A stretch of DNA of 64,000 bases from Hyphomicrobiales bacterium (GCA_022842205.1 JALHQA010000005.1:190094-254093), one strand, 5' to 3'. Positions 45,575 to 54,638 are shown, numbered from the stretch's first letter. Numbers and translations: made by a program. Notes: generated from the letters alone by a model not told the origin.

Positions 45575-46405
45575 TCAGTCCGTCCGTACGGCAGGTAATT
45601 TCAGCTTCAACTGGTCGATCACCCATCTCCAGGTACCGTCCGGTTGCCGGCGTGCGACCTCAAGGGAGAGCCCGCCACCCGGTGCCTGCGCGATCGTAAC
45701 GGCGAGACCGCTGCCTTCGAGCTTCTGCACGACATCGGCCCGTGTGAATTCCCTCTTCCGTTCGAGCAGGCTGTCGTAGAATTGCTGGATAGCGGTTCGG
45801 CCACGAGACAGCCGTTCGCCGGCGGCCAAGGTCGCCTCGGTCTCGTACAGATCGACCAGTCCTTCGACGTCACCTGCGTTCGCACGCTCAGCGAAGAGGT
45901 GGACAAGATCTTCGGGGCTTGCCGCAGAGACGGGCGCTGCCTTCTCCGCCTGTTCACCACGCTGGGACAGCAAGGTCCCTGCGCCGTCCGCGATACTTAC
46001 GTTCACCGGAATTCCGCGCTTCACACTTTCGGAGACCGTGCAGAAGTCTTCGAATTGGGTCAGTGCCCTAGCGATTTGTTCCTGGTGGGTAACCTCCACC
46101 GGCAGAACGATATCGACGTCCACCGCCTTTATACGTAGGCGGCCGCGTTCGTTGCGAACCGTCGATATCGCGACATTCGCTTTCAAACCTTCGGCTGGTT
46201 GTCGGTATTTGGTGAGCGCGAAGAACAGGCTTGCGCATAGGCAATTCGCAATGCTCGCAGCAAGCAATTGCTCGGGACTGGGCCCCAGCCCCTGGCCGAT
46301 CGGCTGTGGCTCGTCAGACTGCAACGGCACGGACATGCCGAAGTCGATTAGAAACTTATAATTCCCAAGGTGCGAAAGCGTTACAGTCTGCAGAATCTCA
46401 GCCAC
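45575..46405 (-). CDS. OsmC-like domain fused to a SnoaL/NTF2-like domain
   Basis: The N-terminal half is OsmC/YhfA-like, with PSPEQLLAASIANCLCASLF (first redox cysteine region) and FEDFCTVSESVKRGIPVNV (second). The C-terminal half (after about residue 150) is a SnoaL-like cone fold: HLFAERANAGDVEGLVDLYE and WRWVIDQ. OsmC proteins reduce organic hydroperoxides; the SnoaL part may bind a small molecule. I start at GTG 46405 with AGGTAAGAAC upstream (276 residues); the frame is open to 46633, but that extension is Pro/Arg-rich and unlike either family. Confidence 0.75.
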   Translation of the reverse strand: MAEILQTVTLSHLGNYKFLIDFGMSVPLQSDEPQPIGQGLGPSPEQLLAASIANCLCASLFFALTKYRQPAEGLKANVAISTVRNERGRLRIKAVDVDIVLPVEVTHQEQIARALTQFEDFCTVSESVKRGIPVNVSIADGAGTLLSQRGEQAEKAAPVSAASPEDLVHLFAERANAGDVEGLVDLYETEATLAAGERLSRGRTAIQQFYDSLLERKREFTRADVVQKLEGSGLAVTIAQAPGGGLSLEVARRQPDGTWRWVIDQLKLKLPAVRTD

Positions 46406-46551
46406 CGTTCTTACCTCGTCGGGCTCATCTTCGTGGTTATAGGCTCTCGTTGCCGAGGAGCAAAAGTTTGGCGACGTGACTGGCCGGGTAGGCTGGGGCG
46501 TTTCCTTTACGGCGGGGGAATTCGCTCGAGCCGCCTCGGCGGGAGGTCGCG

Positions 46552-46683
46552 ATGACACTCGAAGTACCCGGTTCATTCGGTACGGTACCGGGCGGGCGAG
46601 AAGAGGAAATGACGCGGCTCGTCGAGATGGCAAGCCAATTCACAGCGCTGTCTCTTCGCGATCTTCCGTCAACACAAAACTGA
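46552..46683 (+). CDS. Possible 43-residue ORF, unrecognised
   Basis: An ATG with GGGAGGT five bases upstream opens 43 codons ending at TGA 46681-46683. I recognise no family. It could equally be a remnant or chance. No other gene was seen in 46406-46827. Confidence 0.2.
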   Translation: MTLEVPGSFGTVPGGREEEMTRLVEMASQFTALSLRDLPSTQN

Positions 46684-46827
46684 AGTGCATCCGTGGCGTT
46701 GCTCGCCTTCTGAAGCGCTGGATACTGATAAAATCCGGATTGTGCTTACGAACCACCGCTTCGGCAACCAGACCGCCTCACTATGGCGTAAGAGTACAGA
46801 CGGCATGAACGGTCGTTCGCTTCAGGG

Positions 46828-47511
46828 TCAATCGCGCTGGGCGTTGGCAAGGGACGAAGCCTTTAATCCCTCGACCACCGCTGTCGCAGTGCGAGCATTG
46901 TGTTCTTTAAGCCGAACCCCAAGCTCCTCGCCGTCGCGCGCGCGTAGAGATTCCATAATCCAGTGGTGTTCGGTGGACGACTCGTGCCAACGCTGCGGGT
47001 CGTAGTTCACCCTGTACCTGGCCCTCTGCAATTTTCCGAACATATCGACGTAAACCTGCGTCAGCACCGAATTGCCGGTAAGTCGAATGATCCGATTGTG
47101 AAATTCGGTGTTTAGCTCGAAATAGGTCATGAGATCGTTACGGAGCTGGCAGGCGTCCATCTCCTGGATAAGGCTATCAAGCATCTGCAGGTCGATGTTT
47201 GAAACCCGCTCGCATACAAGCGGGCCGGCCATCAATTCGAGCGCACTCATGAGAGCGAACGTTTCCGATATCTCGTCCATGGAGATGTCGGCGACAATCG
47301 CCCCCTTGTGGGGACGAATATCGACGAGCCCTTCGGCGGACAATATTTTGAGGGCCTCACGCAATGGCGTGCGCGACACGCCAAACGTCCGGCCGAGGTC
47401 CGCCTCCGAGATCCTGTCCCCCGGCTGAAGCTCGCACCGGATGATCATCTGCCGAAGCCGCTCAAGCACGCCGTCATGGAGCGGTGTCCGTGGAGATTCC
47501 GGCTTGTTCAT
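46828..47511 (-). CDS. GntR regulator with FCD domain
   Basis: This 227-residue regulator has a winged helix (ISEADLGRTFGVSRTPLREA then LKILSAEGLV) and an FCD domain with metal-type residues (ELNTEFHNRII, EHHWIM, LKEHN). It is divergent from the amidohydrolase-isomerase-Tct operon and is its likely regulator. The leader between them holds inverted repeats listed separately. Confidence 0.9.
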   Translation of the reverse strand: MNKPESPRTPLHDGVLERLRQMIIRCELQPGDRISEADLGRTFGVSRTPLREALKILSAEGLVDIRPHKGAIVADISMDEISETFALMSALELMAGPLVCERVSNIDLQMLDSLIQEMDACQLRNDLMTYFELNTEFHNRIIRLTGNSVLTQVYVDMFGKLQRARYRVNYDPQRWHESSTEHHWIMESLRARDGEELGVRLKEHNARTATAVVEGLKASSLANAQRD

Positions 47512-47570
47512 GTGTTCTCCCGCTTGGGACCGAAGGTGGATTCAGGAGCTGTCCGGGTCAACGGGTTCGG

Positions 47571-47634
47571 ATTCAAATAAGTAATTTCCCAAGAAATCCA
47601 ATATTTGAATTCATATAACAAAGATTGCATACAA
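47571..47634. promoter_or_regulatory. Candidate operators for the GntR regulator
   Basis: ATTCAAATA (47571-47579) and TATTTGAAT (47602-47610) form an inverted repeat 22 bp apart, and TTGCATACAA (47625-47634) is close to the TTGTATACAA type of site used by many FCD regulators. Confidence 0.4.
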
Positions 47635-47692
47635 ATATTGCCTTCTGCATTTAATTGAGGCAGGCTGTTGCCATACCCGTAGGGAGGGTTGG

Positions 47693-49189
47693 GTGAATTC
47701 ATTCGTCATAAGAAACTGCCGGATTGCCCGGGGGCCGGAAGCGGTCGTCGATGCCTGCACAGCCGATGTGGTCATCGAGGGCGACCGCATCTTCCGCATC
47801 GTTGAGGCGGGCAAAGGGACGGCGGCGGAAGTTTTTGACGCGACCGGATGTCTTCTGACGCCGGGTATGATCAACGGCCACTTCCATTCCCACGAGCACT
47901 TCCAGAAGGGCCGTTTTGATAGGCAGACGCTCGAACTCTGGATGAACTTCGTCCGGCCACCGAAGCCGCCGAAGCTCAATGCGCGTCAAGTTTACCTACG
48001 AACGCTGCTCGGAGCGATCGAAGCCATCCGATCCGGCACGACGACGGTGGTCGACGATGTCAATATCGGCGCCAACCTCGACCGGGAACATCTCGCGGCC
48101 GTTCATCAAGCGTATGAAGACATAGGCATACGCGCGCTCGTCGGCGTCAGCATGATGGACCGGCCGTTCTTCGAGGCGCTGCCTTTCGTCGAGGAAGAGT
48201 TTCCGCCGGAACTTTTGGCCGAACTGCGCGGGATTCCGATCGCGAGTGCCGACGATCTTCTCGCTCTGGCCGAGGAACTGGCTCAAAGTCGTCATCCCCG
48301 GGATAGCCGGGTCGGCTTCATCATATCACCGTCGGCACCGCAGCGCTGTACCGATGAGTTCTTGAAAGCGCTCCGCGCGATCGCCGACGCGCACAATCTG
48401 CCGGCCATGATCCATTGCCAGGAAACACGGCTGCAGGTCGTTACGGCTTTGCTCGACTCCGGAAAAACGCACATTGAGCGCCTGAACGAGATCGGCTTCC
48501 TGAAGCCCGCCACAACGCTCATCCACGGTGTTTGGCTGAATCCGGCAGAGATTGCCCTGCTGGCGAGCTCGGGCGCGTCTGTTCAGCACAATCCATGGAG
48601 CAATCTACGGCTGGCTTCGGGAGTAGCGCCTGTCCGCGCGCTGCTCGGCGCCGGTGTGAATGTAAGCATCGGCACGGACGGATGTTCCTCGACCGATACA
48701 TGCAACCTTCTGAATTCCGTTGGTCTCGCTGCGGCGTTGCAATCGCTTCGGGCGGAATCGGGTGATTGGGTGAGCGCTCGGGAAGCGTTCGGGGCTGCAA
48801 CGGTCGGCGGAGCGAAGGCACTGGGCCGCGAGAACGAGCTCGGGGTGATCGAGGTAGGTGCGATTGCCGATCTTGTTTTGTATCGCCTCGATTCGATTCC
48901 GTTCGTTCCGCAGGGCGACGTCATTCAGCAGCTTGTTTACGCCGAGCGAGGTGCCTCCATTCACGCCACCTTCGTGGAAGGGCGACCGGTCTTCGCGAAC
49001 GGAAGCTTCGCCGGCATCGACGAGGCGGCAATCATCTCCGAGACCAACCGCGAGTTTGAGACGCTTCGGCCGCTCTACGACGAGGCTGAGAAATCAGCGG
49101 CGACCATGCTTCCGGCGCTGAGACGAATCCAGGCGCGGTGCGCCTGTCACCCCATCGGAAAAGATACATTCCAAGCGAGGTTCATGTGA
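47693..49189 (+). CDS. Metal-dependent amidohydrolase (AtzA/TrzN-like)
   Basis: This 498-residue enzyme starts with GTG after AGGGAGGG. It has the HxH pair in NGHFHSHEHF, a histidine in MIHCQETR, one in TLIHGVWL and the aspartate in IGTDGCSS, the metal set of the cytosine-deaminase/triazine-hydrolase group. The substrate is likely a cyclic or aryl amine or amide. Its stop overlaps the next gene (GTGA). Confidence 0.88.
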   Translation: MNSFVIRNCRIARGPEAVVDACTADVVIEGDRIFRIVEAGKGTAAEVFDATGCLLTPGMINGHFHSHEHFQKGRFDRQTLELWMNFVRPPKPPKLNARQVYLRTLLGAIEAIRSGTTTVVDDVNIGANLDREHLAAVHQAYEDIGIRALVGVSMMDRPFFEALPFVEEEFPPELLAELRGIPIASADDLLALAEELAQSRHPRDSRVGFIISPSAPQRCTDEFLKALRAIADAHNLPAMIHCQETRLQVVTALLDSGKTHIERLNEIGFLKPATTLIHGVWLNPAEIALLASSGASVQHNPWSNLRLASGVAPVRALLGAGVNVSIGTDGCSSTDTCNLLNSVGLAAALQSLRAESGDWVSAREAFGAATVGGAKALGRENELGVIEVGAIADLVLYRLDSIPFVPQGDVIQQLVYAERGASIHATFVEGRPVFANGSFAGIDEAAIISETNREFETLRPLYDEAEKSAATMLPALRRIQARCACHPIGKDTFQARFM

Positions 49190-50010
49190 GCAGTGCAGGC
49201 AAGACCAGTGCAGGCAAGACCAGTGCAGGCAAGACCAGTGCAGGCAAGACCAGTGCAGGCAAGACCGGTGTGAGGCTGGGCATGTTGACGCCGTCGTCAA
49301 ACACGGCGCTTGAACCCGTTACGGTCAATATGATTGCAGACCTGCCGGAGGTAAGCGCCCACTTCTCGCGGTTCCGCGTTACTCAGATTGGCCTTTCGGA
49401 GAGCGCTCTCGATCAGTTTTCGAATGCGGAGATCGTACGCGCCGCCGAGCTTCTAGCCGATGCAAATGTCGATGTAATCGCTTGGAATGGAACGTCCGCA
49501 AGCTGGCTCGGGTTCGAAAGGGACGAGCAGCTCTGCGAAGAAATACAGGCCGCAACGGGAATTCCGGCCTGCACGTCCGTTCTCGCGTTTCGAGAAATCT
49601 TTGTCCGCACAAACGTGCGCGACGTGGGCCTTGTCACTCCCTACACGAACGACGTGCAGCGCCGCATCATGGCCAACTGGGCGCGGTCCGGGTTTGTTTG
49701 CAGCGCCGAACGTCATCTCGGTCTCAGCAATAATTTCTCGTTTGCTCAGGTCGACAAGAATACCGTGGCGGACATGGTGCGGGACGTCGCGCGAGAGGGC
49801 TGTGATGCTGTCGCAATCGTATGCACAAATCTGAACGGCGCTTCGATTGCTCCGCGGCTTGAACAAGAACTCGGCTTGCCGGTTTACGATTCCATTGCGG
49901 TAACGCTTTGGAAGAGCCTTGTGGTTTCCGGGTTTGAGAAGAATGCGCTTTCGCAGTGGGGGCGTCTGTTCAGCGACCCGGCGCTCAATGGTCGGCGGCA
50001 GAACGCATAG
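49186..50010 (+). CDS. Maleate-isomerase / Asp-Glu-racemase-family enzyme
   Basis: This 274-residue protein starts at GTG overlapping the amidohydrolase stop. After a repeated SAGKT leader (residues 3-27) it reads RLGMLTPSSNTALEPVTV, with the two family cysteines in GIPACTSVLAF and AIVCTNLNGA. Maleate isomerases and arylmalonate decarboxylases share this layout. It may isomerise a product of the amidohydrolase. The repeated leader is not part of the fold and is not a P-loop. Confidence 0.85.
   Translation: MSSAGKTSAGKTSAGKTSAGKTSAGKTGVRLGMLTPSSNTALEPVTVNMIADLPEVSAHFSRFRVTQIGLSESALDQFSNAEIVRAAELLADANVDVIAWNGTSASWLGFERDEQLCEEIQAATGIPACTSVLAFREIFVRTNVRDVGLVTPYTNDVQRRIMANWARSGFVCSAERHLGLSNNFSFAQVDKNTVADMVRDVAREGCDAVAIVCTNLNGASIAPRLEQELGLPVYDSIAVTLWKSLVVSGFEKNALSQWGRLFSDPALNGRRQNA
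49192..49266 (+). repeat. Five perfect 15-bp tandem repeats inside a gene
   Basis: The unit AGTGCAGGCAAGACC occurs five times without a mismatch, adding SAGKT five times to the N terminus of the isomerase-like protein. The unit is a multiple of three, so copy-number change keeps the frame. Confidence 0.95.
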
Positions 50011-50024
50011 TACGAGGCGACAAC

Positions 50025-50492
50025 ATGGAAATCGCAAAACTCAGGGACAGCGGACTTGCGGCGCTCGGCATCGCCGTCGGCGGGGCGGCCATTCTGCTGG
50101 TGCCCTACCAAATTCCCGGCGGCTCGCTCAGCGACATCGCGAACCCAGCCTCATCGGCGTTCTTCCCGATTGTTGTGTCCAGCATGCTGGTGTTGTGTTG
50201 CGTTCTGCTTCTGGTTGGAGCGCTGCGGCGAGCAGACGATGATGAGCCAACTGAGCCGCTTATCACTTGGAGCTACATACAAGGAGTATCTTTGCTCGCC
50301 GCGTACGTATTCCTGGTGTCCTGGATTGGAATGCTGATCGCGACCGGATTGATGATCGCGGCGCTGTCGTACGCCTTCGGCTATCGAAATTGGCCGTACA
50401 TGATCGGGACGGCTGTTCTGATGCCGATCGTCATCTGGTTCGTATTTCGGAAGCTCCTCTACATCGTGTTTCCATCAGGGGTTCTGTTCTGA
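50025..50492 (+). CDS. tctB: TctB small membrane subunit (second system)
   Basis: This 155-residue protein has four hydrophobic segments with an ASSAFFPIVVS block as in TctB. The ATG at 50025 has GAGG upstream; the longer frame from 49956 overlaps the previous gene. Its stop overlaps the tctA start. Confidence 0.85.
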   Translation: MEIAKLRDSGLAALGIAVGGAAILLVPYQIPGGSLSDIANPASSAFFPIVVSSMLVLCCVLLLVGALRRADDDEPTEPLITWSYIQGVSLLAAYVFLVSWIGMLIATGLMIAALSYAFGYRNWPYMIGTAVLMPIVIWFVFRKLLYIVFPSGVLF

Positions 50493-52018
50493 TGCTTGAT
50501 AATATTCTTGAAGGCTTCATGCTGATGGCGAACTTCGGCACGCTCGCCGCAGCGGCTGTCGGTGTCATCGCGGGCATCATTACAGGCGCCATACCAGGTT
50601 TGACCGCCACCATGGCCGTGGCGGTGCTTGTGCCATTCACGTTCTTCGTGTCGCCGATCATCGGCATTCCGTTCCTGCTCGGCGTATTCAAGGGCGCGAT
50701 CTACGGCGGATCCATTCCGGCGATAACTATCAATACACCTGGTACCGCGGCTGCAGCCGCGACAACGATTGATGGTCATGCATTGGCGCAGAAGGGTCAG
50801 GCGCGGCGCGCCCTCGAAATGGCGCTTTATGCCTGCGTGTTCGGTGATCTCTTTGCAACCATCATCCTGATTTTCGCGGCGCAGATGCTGGCACAGGTCG
50901 CACTCGAATTCTCGTCGCCGGATTTCACGATGTTGCTTCTTTTCTCGCTGACAATGATCGCTGCCGTTAGCGGAAAAAGTATGGTCAAGGGACTAATCGC
51001 GGCCGCGGCAGGGGCACTGATTGGCGTAATCGGCCTCGACCCGATGTCCGGCACCTCGCGTTTTACTTTTGGCGTCCCGGACATGATGGGAGGCATTTCG
51101 CTTATTCCGCTTCTGATCGGAATGTTTGCGCTACCGGAAGCCATTATCCAGATGGAACGCAAACAGAAGACCATCTCACCAATCGATGGAAATGCAGGGC
51201 CGAAACTCTCCGCCAAAGAGTTTTCCAGTCATTGGCGAACTCTGTGCCGCTCGTCATCGATAGGCGCGTTCATAGGTGCATTGCCGGGTATGGGCGCTGA
51301 AATAGCGTGCTGGATTGCATATGGCGTCAGCAGCAAACGATCAAGAAGGCCGCATGAATATGGAAAAGGCTCGATGGAAGGTGTTGCGGCCGCAGAATCC
51401 GCTGCCAATGCGACTTGTCCCGCCTGTCTTGTACCTATGCTCGCATTCGCGATCCCCGGAGACACCGTAACGGCGATTCTTCTGGGGGCGTTCATGGCGC
51501 ATAATATCAATCCAGGTCCGTTGCTGTTCCAACAGCACGGCGAGCTGATTTATGCCCTCTTTGCTGTTCTCATCGTTTCAAATCTAATGCTTCTGGTTTT
51601 CGGGCGGGTGGCAATTCGGTGGCTGCGCAATATCGGCTTTGTACCGAACGGACTTTTGCTCCCTTCAGTGATCGCGTTGTGCTTTGCGGGCTCATTCGCC
51701 GTGAACTCGAGCTATTTCGACATGGTGGTTACCCTCATTGGCGGCGTTGTCGGTGTGCTGATGCGCAAGATGAATGTACCGGTAGCCCCATTGATCATCA
51801 GCCTGCTCCTGGCTCCGAGCCTCGAGCAGAACATCCGCCAGTCGTTGGCTTTCTCGGACGGAAGTCTCGGCATTTTTGTAACGCGGCCAATCGCGGCCGG
51901 TTTGCTGCTGCTTACGGTCCTGAGCATCGCGGGCTTTGCTTGGTCGCAGATACGGCAGAGCAAATCGACAAGTGATCTGGAATCAACAGTAGAAGAACAG
52001 GGAGGAAAGGCAGTATGA
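50492..52018 (+). CDS. tctA: TctA large membrane subunit (second system)
   Basis: This 508-residue membrane protein has the two TctA half-motifs, GIITGAIPGLTATMAVAVL with YGGSIPAITINTPGTA, and GALPGMGAEIACWIAYG with GVAAAESAANA. The ATG at 50492 (overlapping the tctB stop) was chosen over the open frame from 50267. Confidence 0.92.
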   Translation: MLDNILEGFMLMANFGTLAAAAVGVIAGIITGAIPGLTATMAVAVLVPFTFFVSPIIGIPFLLGVFKGAIYGGSIPAITINTPGTAAAAATTIDGHALAQKGQARRALEMALYACVFGDLFATIILIFAAQMLAQVALEFSSPDFTMLLLFSLTMIAAVSGKSMVKGLIAAAAGALIGVIGLDPMSGTSRFTFGVPDMMGGISLIPLLIGMFALPEAIIQMERKQKTISPIDGNAGPKLSAKEFSSHWRTLCRSSSIGAFIGALPGMGAEIACWIAYGVSSKRSRRPHEYGKGSMEGVAAAESAANATCPACLVPMLAFAIPGDTVTAILLGAFMAHNINPGPLLFQQHGELIYALFAVLIVSNLMLLVFGRVAIRWLRNIGFVPNGLLLPSVIALCFAGSFAVNSSYFDMVVTLIGGVVGVLMRKMNVPVAPLIISLLLAPSLEQNIRQSLAFSDGSLGIFVTRPIAAGLLLLTVLSIAGFAWSQIRQSKSTSDLESTVEEQGGKAV

Positions 52019-52959
52019 GGAAATTTCTTATAGGTATGCTCGCTACCGTCGCCATGACATCCGCGGCTGCGGCGCAGGGCTTTCCCGACAAGCCGGTCCG
52101 CCTCGTCACTCCGTATGCGCCAGGCGGATCGCATTCCCTGCATGCGGGCGTCATTACATCTCTGGCAGAAGCCCATCTCGGCCAGCCTCTGATTTCGGTG
52201 ATCCGTCCCGGTGGCGGGGGCGCGATTGCAGCGTCGGAGATCGCTGCCGGACAGGCAGACGGATATGTGCTGCTGTTTGGCGATCCGACCATCAACTCAC
52301 TGCGGCCGCAGATCGAGGCGCTCAGCTACAAAGTCGATGACTTCGTGCCGATCGCGCGCATCAACTATAGCCCCGCGGTGTTTGTCGCCGGCGCTGACGC
52401 GCCGTTCAGCGATCTGAAGGGCATGGTGGAATACGCCAAGGCCAATCCCAACAAGCTCGTCTACAGCTCCGACAACGTGAACGGCTTTACCTATGTCGCC
52501 TTTGAACTTCTCAAGAAGGCTAGCGGCACGGAGATGAAAGGCATTCAGTTCGGCGGCGGCGGACCTGCCATCGCTCAGGTTATTGGCGGCCATACAATGG
52601 CCTATGCAGGCGATCCGGCGCTGGTCGTCGATCACATCACGTCCGGCAAGGTGAAGCCAATCTGTGTCACGGATCTTGAGCGCCATCCGACCGTTCCCGA
52701 CGTTCCGACCTGCAAGGAAGCAGGCCAGGATATCGTGTGGCAGTTCTGGCGCGGCATTCTCGTCAAGAACGGGACGCCGCAGGATGTCATCGACAAGCTC
52801 CGCGACGCCTTCAAGAAAATCTCGGATGACGAGGGCTTCAGGAAGCTGATCGCCTCGATTCGTTCCAGCGTGAACTACCTCGACGGGCCTGAGTTCGCCG
52901 AACTTCTCGAGCGCGAGCAGGCCGACCTCAAGGCAATGGCCGAAAATCTGAAGCAGTAG
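52015..52959 (+). CDS. tctC: TctC-type (Bug) periplasmic binding protein 3
   Basis: This 314-residue protein has a signal peptide ending SAAAAQG and the Bug blocks PVRLVTPYAPGGSHSLHAG and QFGGGGPAIAQVIGGHTMAY. The SHSLH sequence replaces the more usual ADxxAR after the first block, suggesting an unusual ligand. It overlaps the tctA stop. Confidence 0.88.
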   Translation: MRKFLIGMLATVAMTSAAAAQGFPDKPVRLVTPYAPGGSHSLHAGVITSLAEAHLGQPLISVIRPGGGGAIAASEIAAGQADGYVLLFGDPTINSLRPQIEALSYKVDDFVPIARINYSPAVFVAGADAPFSDLKGMVEYAKANPNKLVYSSDNVNGFTYVAFELLKKASGTEMKGIQFGGGGPAIAQVIGGHTMAYAGDPALVVDHITSGKVKPICVTDLERHPTVPDVPTCKEAGQDIVWQFWRGILVKNGTPQDVIDKLRDAFKKISDDEGFRKLIASIRSSVNYLDGPEFAELLEREQADLKAMAENLKQ

Positions 52960-52968
52960 CGATCTGGC

Positions 52969-52996
52969 ACCGCCCGTCCCCAAAAGGGCGGGCGGT
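52969..52996 (+). terminator. Hairpin after the second Tct operon
   Basis: ACCGCCCGTCCC (52969-52980) pairs with GGGCGGGCGGT (52986-52996), followed by TCTC. It lies between convergent genes. Confidence 0.6.
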
Positions 52997-53031
52997 TCTC
53001 GCGAGGGACAGCGGAAACAATCCGCATGAGA

Positions 53032-53775
53032 CTACAGATGGGATATCCACGCCCCGAGCGCATGAGGAAGACCCGATGTTGGTTTCGCCTGGGGACGCCG
53101 GAAGGTACCTACACTTGCTTTGCGGGGAGCGAGAGCGGCCAATGTTTCGGCTTGCTTCACCGCGGCGGAAACGCAATCTATCACTGGAACCGGCACGCGG
53201 TCGGCAATCTTATCCGCAAGGCCGGCGAGCGGAGCGCCCGCGAGCACGATAACGTCGGTATCGTCCTTGGCGATCGCCTTGTGGGCGAGCTCGACCAGCA
53301 GGTCCTGTTTCTCCTCCTGGACGGAATCTATCGCCGTGAAATGACCGTCGAGCGTGTTGATGCCGCCGCAACGCTCGCGCAATCCATGCCACTCGATGCA
53401 TTCTTCGTACCAGGGCGCGAGCGCCTGCGCGAATGTGACGATCGAGAAGCGGCGGCCGAGCATGCACGCCGTGAGCATGCCGGCTTCCGCGAGGCCGACA
53501 ACAGGAAGAGAAAAGAGTTCGCGCGCGCCGCCAAGGCCCGGATCTCCGAATGCGGCGATTACCGCCGCGTCATACTCCCCGTGACATTCGGCGAGCATTT
53601 CCAGAGCCACTGCGCCGCCGATCACGGCTTCAGCGCGCGTTGCGATATAGGGCACGCCCCGTGGCGCTGTAAGGGATGTGATTTCGGTGTGCGGTCCCGC
53701 AACAGCGCGGGCGGCACGGTCGATCAGCTCGGTAACTCCGGTGGACGTGTTCGGGTTCAGCAGAAGAAGGCGCAA
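53032..53775 (-). CDS. Asp/Glu/hydantoin-racemase-family protein lacking usual cysteines
   Basis: This 247-residue protein reads LLLLNPNTS at the N terminus and follows the hydantoin-racemase layout, but the first catalytic position is alanine (AAFGDPGL, about 74-81, where racemases have ACFGDPG) and the second is VLAGAPLAG in place of VLGCAGM. Racemisation by the standard two-cysteine mechanism therefore looks impossible. The downstream hydantoinase-like gene (58926) still suggests a link to cyclic-amide metabolism. It is one base downstream of the regulator gene. Confidence 0.82.
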   Translation of the reverse strand: MRLLLLNPNTSTGVTELIDRAARAVAGPHTEITSLTAPRGVPYIATRAEAVIGGAVALEMLAECHGEYDAAVIAAFGDPGLGGARELFSLPVVGLAEAGMLTACMLGRRFSIVTFAQALAPWYEECIEWHGLRERCGGINTLDGHFTAIDSVQEEKQDLLVELAHKAIAKDDTDVIVLAGAPLAGLADKIADRVPVPVIDCVSAAVKQAETLAALAPRKASVGTFRRPQAKPTSGLPHALGAWISHL

Positions 53776-53776
53776 T

Positions 53777-54526
53777 TCAAATCTCCACGATATCGGCCGC
53801 CGGCTTTCCGGTCTGGCTCATCAGATTGGCGGACACGGCAACACCTGTATGGGCGACGTGTTCGCCCAGAAGCCTCCCGGCGTCGTCGCCCCGTCCTTCT
53901 TCCAGCGCTTTCAGGATGCCGCGATGTTCGCTGACGGATTGCTCCCAGCGCTCCTGGGTGTTGAGCGCGAGATAGCGTGCGCGCTCGGCCCGGGCGAGCA
54001 GAAAGGCGTGCGTAGACGTAAGTACTTCGTTCTTGGCGCCGGCGACGATGAACTGGTGAATTTCCTGGTTGAGACGGAAATACTCGGTCCGCTCGCCGCG
54101 TTTAAAATGCTCTTCCATGCGCATCTGAAGCGCGTGCAGCCGGCGAATTTCGGCCGGTGTCATCCGCGCGGCGGCAAGCTCGGCCGCGATGCGCTCGATT
54201 CCGCTGACGGCCTCGAACAGGGCGGCGATCTCCGCGGCGCGCAAGGGCGTGATCGTCGCGCCGCGATTGGGCCGCAACTCCACCAGGCCTTCGGCGGCCA
54301 GAAGTTTGAGCGCCTCCCGCAACGGCGTGCGGGAGATGCCGAGGAGATCGCAGACCGCCGCTTCGGCGATCCGTTCTCCCGCCTTCAGTTCGCCGGTCAC
54401 GATCATTTTCCGGAGCGTGCCGAGCGCCTGGGCATGCAGGGCGCTGAACGTCGCCTTCCGGCGGCTGCTTCCCGGCGGCCGGCGCAAAGGCGGGCGTCCG
54501 CGGGGCCGCTTTGTCGATGCGCTCAT
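53777..54526 (-). CDS. GntR regulator with N-terminal AT-hook-like motif
   Basis: This 249-residue FCD-type regulator has a basic N terminus containing KRPRGRPP (about 6-13), the core of an AT-hook, then a GntR winged helix (IAEAAVCDLLGISRTPLREA) and an FCD domain (EYFRLNQEIHQFIV, SEHRGIL, GEHVAHT). The ATG at 54526 has GGAGG upstream. It is divergent from the TRAP operon and probably controls it. Confidence 0.85.
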   Translation of the reverse strand: MSASTKRPRGRPPLRRPPGSSRRKATFSALHAQALGTLRKMIVTGELKAGERIAEAAVCDLLGISRTPLREALKLLAAEGLVELRPNRGATITPLRAAEIAALFEAVSGIERIAAELAAARMTPAEIRRLHALQMRMEEHFKRGERTEYFRLNQEIHQFIVAGAKNEVLTSTHAFLLARAERARYLALNTQERWEQSVSEHRGILKALEEGRGDDAGRLLGEHVAHTGVAVSANLMSQTGKPAADIVEI

Positions 54527-54621
54527 TATATCCTCCATGCTCCGAATAGCCCTCGCGCCGACCGAACTCAATGCCTTATGAAGTGGCATATTGTGCTTAA
54601 AATCAATGCTATGCCTAAAAA

Positions 54622-54638
54622 TTGTATGCGATATGCAA
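54622..54638. promoter_or_regulatory. Candidate operator before the TRAP operon
   Basis: TTGTATGCGATATGCAA is an imperfect 17-bp palindrome (TTG-N-AT arms) in an A/T-rich leader between divergent genes. It shares TTGTATGC with the reverse complement of the site at 47625. Confidence 0.4.

Noticed and set aside
49192..49266. SAGKT repeats as nucleotide-binding P-loops
   Set aside because: A Walker A motif needs G-x4-GK-S/T within a strand-loop-helix; these short repeats lie before the fold begins.
49192..49266. A CRISPR array
   Set aside because: The repeats are directly tandem, 15 bp long, have no spacers and are in a coding frame.
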